A stretch of DNA of 64,000 nucleotides, taken from positions 9,277,759 to 9,341,758 of the forward strand of contig JABAKD010000018.1 of assembly GCA_012845835.1 (NCBI GenBank), written 5' to 3'. The DNA is from Undaria pinnatifida. Taxonomy: Eukaryota; Sar; Phaeophyceae; Laminariales; Alariaceae. Below the pieces are notes generated by a model, which worked only from the letters and a program-made list of their open reading frames with translations, had not been told where the DNA came from and searched no databases. How positions within the stretch are numbered: the stretch's first letter is position 1; each line of letters opens with the position of its first letter. The position numbers and the translations under genes were made by a program. Below, in pieces: positions 32,401 to 43,781 of the stretch.

Positions 32401-35400
32401 GTATTGACACCGTCGAACGTTACAAATCAGAGCCAACCTAACCCACGAAAGAAAAAATCAGCGAAAAAACAGCTTACAGAAATATTTTTTTCCTTCATTT
32501 TTTTTATTTTTGTTTTCTCAACCTACCAGTAAGTTTTTCTTGGGCTGGTTGTGGTTCGTCGGCCTTCGGTTTAGAATATTCGTCGGTTTCAACAGTATTG
32601 AGTAAATGAATATTATTATTGTTATTTTTACCCTCCGACAATATAGCGTAGATGCCGTTCCGATGTAAATCGAATATCCTTCCATAAAGCAACAGTAGTA
32701 CCTAATATGAAGGCGATTGATCGCACCATAAAGCAGTGGGATCTTCCGCAAACCATTCAAATTATTCTAACGACGTCAGCTGTGAGTTCGACAATTTTTG
32801 GGGTCGATAGTCATCTTTGCAAGCTGCGTCATACACGGGTTGTCCGTTTCTTAGTAACTTCACCCAAATATTCCACGAAAAACTTGGGTTGAGAAAAAAG
32901 AAATGGCAAGCTTAGGTTAAGGAACAAAATATGGTAAGCTTAGGTTAAGAAGCAAAAAATGGTGAACTTAGGTTGAGAAACAAAAGATGGTAAACTTAGG
33001 ATGAGAAGCAAAAGATGGTAAAGTTAGGTTAAGAAACAAAATATGGTAAACTTAGGTTAAGGAACAAGAAATGATAAACTTAGGTTAAGAAAAAAAATGG
33101 CAAACTTGATTTAAGAAACGAAAGATGGTGAACTTAGGTTAAGAAACAAAAAATGGTACGAAAACGTATTATTCATTTTCAAGTTTTTTTCCAACTCAGC
33201 AGAGGTTGGAAATCGCGAACATCCTACGTGGTAACGCTACGTATTGCTAGTGATATGTTGTAAGTGTTGAGGGTAGTAGAGGCATGCACATAGTTCTTCT
33301 GAGGTTTCTCGCTTACAGAGCTATGTTTAGAAAAAGCGATGAAAATCGACGAGCTAAAGCTGAATCCTATGCGCGATAAAAAAGAAGGCATTTAGCGTGG
33401 GGGGAGAAAGAGAAGGCACCTGTGACCGCGGTAACCACGGCTTGTCCAGGAGGCCGCTGAGAGTAAAATAATAAAACCTCTTACGAGTTGAGCTGGAGAG
33501 TAAAAAGGATGAGCAAGAAAAAGAAAAAAAAGTAAAGAAAAATTAATCCACGCTAGACATCAAGAACGAAAGGAAAGCACAACCCGAGGAAGAACCCCAT
33601 GGCCTAGCCAACAGCCGCGAATGCTATATACTCGCACCTGGTAGTAAAAAAATCACAGCAGTCTCTATGCCAACCATATTGGATAGTTGCTCAGTTGGAC
33701 TATACAGCAGAAGAAGGCAAGTTGTAGGCGAACCATATTGGATAGTCGCTCGGTTGGGGAGCCCTTGTCAGCTAGATTTGGATTATCCAAATTGTGGTAC
33801 CCCCATCGCAGCCAGTACAGGGGACACCCCGGTTTAACCCCTTTAGACCCCAAAATTCCCACCATACTAATTCCAAGTAATTCGTACCCCAAAACGGGTT
33901 TCCAGCGGTCAAGGCGTTCCCCCGTGACACCCGGGTTTTACCACTCTTGTCTCCGAAGTGCTCTTATCTCAGATTGGGTTTCAGACACCCTGGTAGGCTT
34001 TAGTATCGGTCGTCCCGGTGGCGTATCGGGTTATCTTCGAGCCTGGCATAGGTCAGTTTCGTGAGCTCGAATCTCCCCGAGTGCGTACTCTCCCGGAGTG
34101 CGTACTCGTGTAAATTCGTGGGGACTTTTTCTTGTGGGCAAATTGATTTGCGGAAAGCGCGAGAGCATGAGTTAGCAACACTCGATGAAAAATCGACAGG
34201 CAGTGGGATTGCTGAGCCCTATGCGCGAAAATTGAAGGCAAGAACCGGGGGGGAAGAAGGGACGACACCTGTGACCACGGCTTGTCCAGAAGCTGGAAAG
34301 TAGATGTGTGTGAAAAAATATATGAATAGTATACGAGACGTCGCAAGGTGTAATAAGCCGATTTTTGCCGCTCTTATCTGGGAGATCTCTTGAACCGCGG
34401 CATCGACAGCAGTAGCATTTAGTCATTTAAAAAAAGGTCGTCTAAACACGTCAGCTGTAAGTTCGATAGATTTGGGGTCGATACTCATATTTGCAAGCTG
34501 CGTGATACACTTGATTCCACTTTCCCTTTGTTCGTGTTTGGTCGTGATGCATTAGACTCTTCTCTATCGTATAGCTTACGCTGGCGCCTGGGGGAGACGG
34601 CACCCACGAGAGAAGCGTGTTTATTTTTGTTTCGTCTTGTTGCCTTGCGTCTTTTTTTTTTTTTTTTTTTTTTGTCTCATTTCAGAGGTCCCCCTGTTTT
34701 TTTCTGCTCTTGTTTTCTAGTTCCTGTTTGGTTTCTTTGGCTTGTTTTTTTTCGTGCGATTCGTACCCGGTACGATGACAGGTCGTTTGCTTTTCCCGGT
34801 GTATTTTGTGATTATTTTGTTTTCTCTGCTTCAATAAGTCTAGGACCACATTGTTTGTATCTCTACGATGAAGAATCAAGACGGCCACTGGGTGTGCTGA
34901 TGGTGTCGTTGGGTAGGAAGGATGGTTTCATGTGAAGACAACACACGCAATGCCGATGCCACTGCTGATGTTGATGCCAATGCTAGTGCTGATGCCAATG
35001 CCAATGCCAGTGCCAATGCTACTGTTGATGCTGATGTCAATCCTAATGTTCATATTTTTTGCCGAGATGTATATCAACATTATAGGTGAGGTATTACCAG
35101 TTTCCAGATACCATCCCGGGACGTATGCATTATTTAGTGTGAGGACAACAATAAATGTGACCCTATTTGCCGCCCGGGTATGCCAATGTAACTGTGGAAA
35201 ACGCCACCTCCCTAGCCGCCCCCCCCCCCTCCCTAACGGCTCAGTGTGGAACTCCCTCCCCCCCTCCTCTCCTTCCTCCTCCCCCCTGCTCCCCCCGCTT
35301 CCTTCTGCGAACATCCCTCCCTCATCCCTCCACACCCTTATCGGCCAATCGTGGAAACCCAACCAATTGCCTATTCTTCCCCCGCACGACCTACAGACTC

Positions 35401-38400
35401 TCTTGGGGTGGGCGGCACGTCTGGGTCACATAGACCTGGCCCGATTATTGCTATCTTTCGGAGCCTCGGTTCAAGCAGGGGATGGAAAGATGAGAACCCC
35501 GCTTCATCGGGCCTGCACTGGCTGCAACTCCAGCGTGGTGAAGGTGGGAGGAAGGGGAAAGGGGGAGGGGGGTGGGAGCGGGAGCGGTCGAAAGTAATCG
35601 GGGGCATAGGTTTGGAAAGTTGCAGAGTTGAGTTGTTGTTGTTCATGTTGTTGTTGTTGTTGTTGTTGTTCTTGTTTTTGTACTTGTTGTTTTTGTTGTG
35701 GTTGTTGTTGTGGTTGTTGTTGTGGTTGTGGTTGTTGTTGTTGTTGTTGTGGTTATGGTTGTTGTTGTGGTTGTGGTTGTGGTTGTTGTGGTTGTTGTTG
35801 TTGTTGTGGTTGTTGTTGTTGTTGTTGTTGTGGTTGTTGTTGTGGTTGTTGTTGTGGTTGTTGTTGTTGTCATTAATGACTACACCGACGTTTGTTGCGG
35901 TTGCCTGCAAAATGCTGGCGCTCCTGCAATATCCTGATTCTTTTTTCTTACTCATTTTTGTTGGTATTCAGGTGCTGCTGGAGCACGGAGCAGACCCGAA
36001 CGCCTGCGATTCCACTAGCAGAACCCCCCTTCATCGAGCGGCTCGGTGGGGATCTCCGGATTGCAGCGTGCTGCTCCTCGACGCCGGCGCTGATATCGAG
36101 GTAAGAGGCCGACCGTTCCAATCTGCGAAACCCACTCTACTTAATCCCACCTGTTTTCAGCCAATCCACGAAAGCCGAAAGGGTTTACATGTTCAAATCA
36201 ACCGCAGATCTGTCGAAGCATGCCGTTGTCTCGTTGTGTCTTTTACGATATCATGACAGTGGACGCCCGATTTAAGACACCCGATTTAGGAGCACGCCGT
36301 GGCAAGCCGAAGCATGCCTTCTTAGCTACATTTTTTTTCTTTTCGCTCCACCCTTCAATTTCTCCGCACTTTCATCTCTCCTTTTTCCTCCCTAGCTGTA
36401 GCTCAGATCCGGGGTCACTGAGCAGGCTCTTCTTCTCCCCCCTCCCCTCTACGGTACGCGGCTTCATTTTTATTGCGATCATGCCCCAGCCCTGTTTCCC
36501 CTGGTCGACTCGCGTCGAATTGAGCCTACCCACGCTGCTTGCTAGGCGCTCTCAGCAGTTGTTGACTCCTTTGTTTTTTGCATTGCTCTTATCTAGTACA
36601 GTAGGCTCTTATCTAATACAGTAGGGTAATACAGTAGGGGTCCTCCAGTAAGGCGGTGGTTTGCCAAGGCACCATTACCGCCTTGTGGGGGAAACCGCAT
36701 TAGTCAATGCAGGTTATGAGTGATGTTCACCAGTAGCGCCAACGATTTGGACCGCCTTGTATAGGGATACCGCCTTATTGAGGGACCCCCCCCCCCCCCT
36801 CATATCGGAATACCGCCTTATATAGGGATAGCGCCTTGTTGAGGGACCCATACAGTAGTAGGCAATATGTGATTTTGGTACGGCGGGACATGCCGATTTG
36901 ACCGCCCTGAAGTCCCAAATGCTCTTTTCTTGCGACTCTCTTCAATCGGGGTACCTTTTCACTATAGTCAGATGCGGATGATGTGTTCGGCTTGTCTCAT
37001 CATGTTTTTTTCACAGGCGGTAGATGGATACGGTTTAAAAGGACCACCCGAAAGGATGACGTTCCGGGTGTCTATCTCCACCGCACCTGATCCCCAGGGA
37101 TCCGGTCGGGTCGACATGCTCATGTATCCGTATACAACGGCAGCACAGCTAGCGCTGCTGAAGTGATGAGGAGGACCGCCGGTGTTGACAGCTCGCGCTG
37201 CCGCTACCGCAGGAACTGAAGGATACATAACGTATCGTAACCTATCATAGCGCTAGATTGCGAATACATTTGAGTTAAATTGATGTACGATGTGCATCGC
37301 GGGAACTGAAGGACACATAGCCTATCATAGCGCTAGATTGCGAGTAGGACTGAGTTTTAATTGACACACGATATGTAGGGAAATGATACCTGGAAGTGTG
37401 GTGAGCTCAACCTTTTTTTATTTTTCGACATCCGCCGGAGGATGAAAAGAAAAAAAATGAGGACAAGAATAAAAAAAGGTGTACCGGGTGTTGACCGCGC
37501 GTGTGCTACGATTGAGGTGCTGCAGCCCTTTCGTTTGCGGCTTTTTTGTTTTTGATTCTCGATATTAACACGATATTAACACGAAAAGGGATGGTTTTAG
37601 CGATAGTACACTGCAACCAAAAAAAAAATCGCCGAACGTGTTTTTGTCGGCGAGGTACAGAGTCACTCGCGCGAGTATGGTATGGCATGGCACGGTAGCT
37701 CAGGTCCGGTCGTGAAGGTTCGGGGTAGTCCACTACCCTAGCCTTGATCGGGATCTCCCCTTGCCCCCTTTTAGAGCCCCCAAACCCGTCCCTATACTAA
37801 ATCCAAGTAATTACAAAAAAACGGGTTTCCCAGAATCGTCGAAATGTCACTGATTTTTTTTTTTTCGATCGGATTGTTGTTTTTGTATACAAGTGTACCT
37901 AGGCCATACATAGATGGCACCGTAGATGTGGGGTTGTTTACTCGAATGAGGAGGCCTAGACAAGAAAAATAAATAAATAACAGGGGCGCCTTTATTTTAT
38001 TTTTTTTTTTTTTTTTTGTTCATGCTATTTGTTGTTTTCCTCCGCACTACTCTCGCGCTCCCTCCAAGTAAGTAGTAGCTCAGATCCGGGGTCATATGGT
38101 AGGCCCTCCTCCACCCTCCGCGGACTACATCATGTACCTTCAGTTTTTTTTGTATCGCGAGAAGAGTTGAGCATTTTCTTCCCTCGTCGACTCGCGTCGA
38201 AGCGCTTCTCTATCGTAGAATGTGTCTGAGTAGGCATCCCAGACCGGTTATTGCCGGCGTATTGACGTACTATTCCCGCGCGTTTTACGGTATCACGGAG
38301 GTCCACTGTCAGAAGGATGACTCATCTAACAAAAAAGAGGGGAAACACACGCACCCGACGTTGTTTTGTTTGCCTTCGAGTCAAGTTTGTTTTGTTGGCT

Positions 38401-41400
38401 GGCTACTGGTACCCGAAGGTAACCCGAAGAAGGCAACCCGAAGCAATCCCGTGTCCTGAGGCATTCCTAGCATAACTTTTTGCGAAACAATACGTACATA
38501 TTCTGTTGGAAATCCCCTTCCCCCAACCCCCCCCCCCGCCCAACCCCTTCGAACACTCCGCCCTCTGCTCACTGGTTGTACGACTTACATCGTACACTTG
38601 ATAAACTGATGCGTTTCCTTCCACAGCAGTCAGATTTTGTCCCCCTCAAAAGCGGGTTTTATAGTTTCCGCGCACAGACTGGCAAACATCACCCTGTTGA
38701 CCCTGGCACAAGCTACACTGCTGTAGTTCCAAGGGGAGTCGCCGACCTATATCCTTGATGAGGACACACACACCCAGTAATACGCGCGATCGGAGTATCA
38801 CGCACAGCTTGCTGAAAACGAGTTTCGACAAAATCTTCGATCTCACAGCTGGAGTGTATTTTTGTTTTCATAATATGTACGTTTTCCCTGGAAGCATGCA
38901 TACAGCTAGCACTAGTACCACTTATAGTAGGAATCGTACACGATCAAAGGATAACACACGTGTAAAAACGAGCGGCCGGTGTATCACGCAAGCTTGCAAA
39001 TATGATGTGTGGACCCGAATTTTGTCTAGCTCATCACAGCGGACGTACTTAGGGTATTTGTAGACATAAAATAAGAACTCGCTTTGGCTGGTCGGTGTTA
39101 CTTGAGCGGTGGGTAATTGTTTTTTCTCTTATTATTAGTAGTTTTCATGAGGTATTTCCCCTTTTTCGAGTTGCGACATCCGGAAGGGAAAGCTTGTAAT
39201 TTTTTTTTCTTGTACACAAACAATGAAATTCCGACGATTTTATTGTTAATAATAGGTTAAGGAGCCCGGTCGTTCAGAAAACGTTTACGCCAAAAAGCGG
39301 TATACCTTAATATCCCTGTCGTAGCGTACGTCACTCCTACCCTATCTATGACCCCAATCCTGACCCTAACCGCATTCCTCACCCGATGACAGGTTCCTTT
39401 GTACCCCTTACCCCAACCCTATTCCTCATATCACGACTGGTTTATTTTTGAGAAAAAAATAAAGTTGCTGTGTACCCGAAGGGCAAGTTCCATGTCCGGT
39501 TAATAGGCGTACAGTTCCTCATCCCACGAGTGGTTTCTTTTTGAGAAAAAAATAAAGTTGCTGTGTACCCGGAGGGCAAGTTCCATGTCCTGTTAATAGG
39601 CGTACAGTTCCTCATCCCACGACTGGTTTCTTTTTGAGAAAAAATATAGTTGCTGTGTACCCGAAGGGCAAGTTCCATGTCCTGTTAATAGGCGTACAGT
39701 TGCGTATCCCACGACTGGTTTCTTTTTGAGAAAAAAATATTGTTGCTGTGTACCTGAAGGGCAAGTTCCATGTCCTGTTAATAGGCGTACAGTTGCTCGT
39801 CCCACGACTGGTTTCTTTTTGAGAAAAAATAAAAGTGCTGTGTACCCGAAGGGCAAGTTCCATATCCTGTCAATAGGCTTACAGTTCCTCATCCCACGAC
39901 TGGTTTCTTTTTGAGAAAAAAAATGAAGTTGCTACTGTGTACCTGAAGGGCAAGTTCCATGTCCTGTTAATAGGCTTACAGGTCCTCATCCCACGACTGG
40001 TTTCTTTTTGAGAAAAAAATATTGTTGCTGTGTACCTGAAGGGCAAGTTCCATGTCCTGTTAATAGGCGTACAGTTCCTCATCCCACGACTGGTTTCTTT
40101 TTGAGAAAAAAAAATGTTTGCTGTGTACCCGAAGGGCAAGTTCCATGTCCTGTTAATAGGCTTACAGTTCCTCATCCCACGACTGGTTTCTTTTTGAGAA
40201 AGAATGAAGTTGCTGTGTACCCGAAGGGCAAGTTCCATGTCCTGTTAATAGGCTTACAGTTCCTCATCCCACGACTGGTTTCTTTTTGAGAAAAAATAAA
40301 AGTGCTGTGTACCCGAAGAGCAAGTTCCATGTCCTGTTAATAGGCTTGCAGTTCCTCATCCCACGACTGGTTTCTTTTTGAGAAAAAATAAAATTGCTGT
40401 GTACCCGAGGGGCAAGTTCCATGTCCTGTTAATAGGCGTACAGTTCTCATCCCACGACTGGTTTCTTTTTGAGAAAAAGTAAAGTTGCTGTGTACCCGAA
40501 GGGCAAGTTCCATGTCCTGTTAATAGGCTTACAGTTCCTCATCCCACGGCTGGTTTCTTTTTGAGAAAGAATGAAGTTGCCGTGTACCCGAAGGGCAAGT
40601 TCCATGTCCTGTTAATAAATAGGCTTACAGTGCAGCATTTTCCCAAACAAAAAAAAAGAATGACCTTCCAAGGGTTGTGGCGTAACCCCTTTGCAACTGG
40701 AAACCCGTTTTTGGGGACAAAGGTACTTGAATTTAGTGTAGGGAGGGGTTTGGGGGCTCTATAGGGGTTAAGGCGCCCCGTCATTTCCAAAACGTTTCAG
40801 CGAAAAAATGCTAGCTCTAGCGTAGCGCGCGCCTCGTTTTCAGAATCAAAGAACCAAATGTGGTTAGTTAAACAAAATGGAATACAGCAGTGGTGGTGGG
40901 ACCTATATAAGGCGGTATAGTGCGCAGGAGTTTTGGCCGCCCCTACGTCCCGAGAGATCGCCTTATTCGTGTTAGGCAGTTGTATGCAGAGCTACAGCAG
41001 CTGCTATGCCAACCGATTTCAACGGCCCTGTATCGAAATGCCGCCTTATTTTAACAGTCTTGTATAATGTAATATAGACACATAGGCCCCGCTTCTGTAT
41101 TATTTTTTTTTTTTTTGTTTTGTCGTGGGTTCTGACTGCTATGGTCTCACGTGGTAGAGGTCGCCGTGTTCGTTTGGGCAGTTGTATGCAGAGGCTACAG
41201 CAGCGGTGCCAACCGATTTCAACCGCCTTATATCGAGTTGTCGCCTTGTTCTGACCGCCTTCGATAGGCCTCATTATTGTATGTTTTTTTTTTCGTTTTG
41301 ACTGGGGGTCTGATTGCTGTAGTCTTTTGTAGTAGGTGCTACCGCTATGACTGGCTTCAACCCCCCTATATCGAGTTGCCGCCTTATACTGTCCGCGTTA

Positions 41401-43746
41401 TGTTGGCACACCCGCTACTGCTGTATGCAGTTTTTCTTCTTTTTTTTCATTGTGGGTTGTGATTTGCTGTGGTGTTCCGTAAGTAGGTGCTACCGCTAAC
41501 TGGTTCCAATCGCCCTCTATCGAGTTGCCGCCTTGATGAAACCGCCTTGCATTGGCCCCACCACTAACTGTATGTGTTTTTTTTTTTTCATGATGAGGTG
41601 TGATTTCTATGGTCTCCCGCAATCGTAAGACATGTACGAGTACCGCTACCCCCCCAGCGCGTGTTATCCGTCACGTCGTTTGACAGGACCAACCTTACGG
41701 TGGGATGTCGCAATGCTCGGGGATCACTCGCACGAGTGAGCCCCCTGTTCCCTGTGCGGCCTTTAGCTTTCGTGCTGTTTTAATATTGCGATAAGAATGT
41801 CCGCAATGGAAGGGTTAGCTACGCTGCGCTAAGCCAAAAAACACGCCTAGAGTGTATGTTGTCACGTGGGGCAATGAATCACTCGTGCGAGTGGCTCAAA
41901 TTCGGTGGTAGTGTGGTGGTAAAGAAGGGAGTTACCCCCCCCCCCCCCCCCTCCCACCCACAGCCTTGGTCATTTTTTATAAAACGGTCATTTGTGGAGG
42001 TAATTCTGCTCAAGTATAAATGTGCAAGTCAAAACTGTAGACTTTTCAATTTGTGAGAGCCAGTTTTTTTTTGGAAGCCAAAATCTGTGAAGAAGTCGAC
42101 TTGGCAAAGCTTGTATGTGAAACTAGTGAGTTGTCGATATGCCAGGGTTGTGAATCGGCTGACTATAAGTCGCCGACTAGTTTTTAGTTGGCTAGGTACT
42201 GTGGGTACTCCGATTTAAGAGCACCCGAGATACGAGCATTCGGGGCTTCAGAGCGGTCAAAATCGGCATGTCTCGCTATACTAAAAGCTATATATTGCCT
42301 ACTATACAGATACGAGCAATGTGTAGTTAAGAGCGCTGGTTTCGGCTTGTCACAGCATGCTCTTAAATCGGGATACCCACTGTGTTGGAGTTAGTTGCGA
42401 GCGGTAGTTTACGGAGTTCTAGGTGACTTTTGCGTTTTTCAGCTCGACATGTCGCCCACCCTGTTTCGAGGAGTTCCGGAAAAGTTGAAAACATTTCCAC
42501 CAAATCTAGAACCAGAGGATCTTTTGGGGCTCTCGTTCTGGAAACTCAAGTTCCGGTTCAAAACCAGAATGATTCAGGCCCAAGATGTGGTATATCAGTG
42601 TTTCAGTGTGGAGAGCGCTCTGATGTGAATTGCCCATACCACCTTTACACCACGTACCTACAGCAGCAGTACCTGTACCTGGACACACACGCATATAGCG
42701 CTCCAACCAACAAAGCACACCCGTACCACCAGAAGCTAGCCGCAGCAACAGCAGCAGCAGCAGCAGCAGCGAGACGCGCATGCAGTAGCGAACGGCCGCG
42801 AGGATGTGGGGCCCCTCTTCGAAGGTTCGAATCGGTGCTGACACGCCACAATGTGCAAAGGAGAGGAGAGCTGGGAGAGGGGGTGGTGGGTTGTAGGTGC
42901 TTGGATGAGAGGTTTGCTACAGCGACCGAGAGGCACACGGGTATCGTCTTACTCGCCGTGCACTGCCGCTGCGTGTTGCTGCTGCTGCGTGCTTTGTTGC
43001 TCTGGCAGCCTCGGCACAAGCCTGTGTTTGGTTCGGTCGTTGATTTCGCGATGTAGCGTACGTGCTGTTGAAAACAAGAAACACCTGGTACCTGGCATGC
43101 GAGTTCGCGCACACCCGCACACAGCTGTATGTGGGAGTTGATTTTGATTGCTGACAACCACTGACAGAGCCATTGCCTTACTTTATGTTTGAGTCGACCA
43201 CGGGCACGTAGATCCTGGCCACGCGCTGCTGCTACTGCTGCGTGCTTAGTCGCACAGGAGTCTGGTTAGCTGTGGAGCTAGCTCCCTGCTGCTGATAGCT
43301 GACGTTTGTTTCCTCGGCCGAGTGCCAAAAGCAAACACACGAAAAAAACACATTTTGAAACCTCACTGAACGCGGCCGATTTTTACACCAATCCGCACGA
43401 AACGTCATTTTGTTCTGGAAAATGAAAAACAAGCTGGTTCTGGAAAATGCTCATTCTGATTCTGGAATATGAAAAACGCTTTCCGAAACAGTCTCTTTTC
43501 TGCCTCCCTTAAACTCAGAATGTTGGAGGTGTTTCTATTAGGAGTAGGAACGGTGCTCCGTCTCAAAAGGGATGCGTGGTCAATGGTCAAATAACTAAAG
43601 TAAGCAACAAATGAGCACGCCCCCCCCCCCCCCCCCTCCTCCTCCTATTATGCCTCCTCCAACTACCCCCCCCTCCCCCCCCCCCCTCCCTACTAACGGC
43701 TCAGGCTCTTGACGCAGAACCACCCACCCTGTTTCCACCTCCTACT

Positions 43747-43781
<35 letters not shown>

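Larger units (their letters stand above)
26328..35396 (+). other. Ankyrin gene intron 3 (about 9 kb)
   Basis: Opens with a (GTT)n tract at 26355-26432. It then contains R-D copies, an R-H copy, R-W repeats (27790-28050), a truncated RTE-G, an R-M copy, a fold-back element, GATGCC-type microsatellites (31230-31420, 31610-31690, 34950-35045), a 28-bp array and SINE-T. No competing gene could be assembled. A minus-strand open stretch at 28419-28709 has no clear splice partners. Confidence 0.6.

Noticed and set aside
34528-34935. Phe/Leu-rich open frame
   Set aside because: Made of T-rich intron sequence; no domain and no splice support.
35628-35937. Poly-Cys, poly-Val, poly-Thr and poly-Asn open frames
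   Set aside because: All arise from the (GTT)n tract in intron 4.
39420-40640. Repeat protein encoded by the 93-bp array
   Set aside because: Open frames are broken by A-run changes between units, there is no start or splice context, and R-W repeats flank it.
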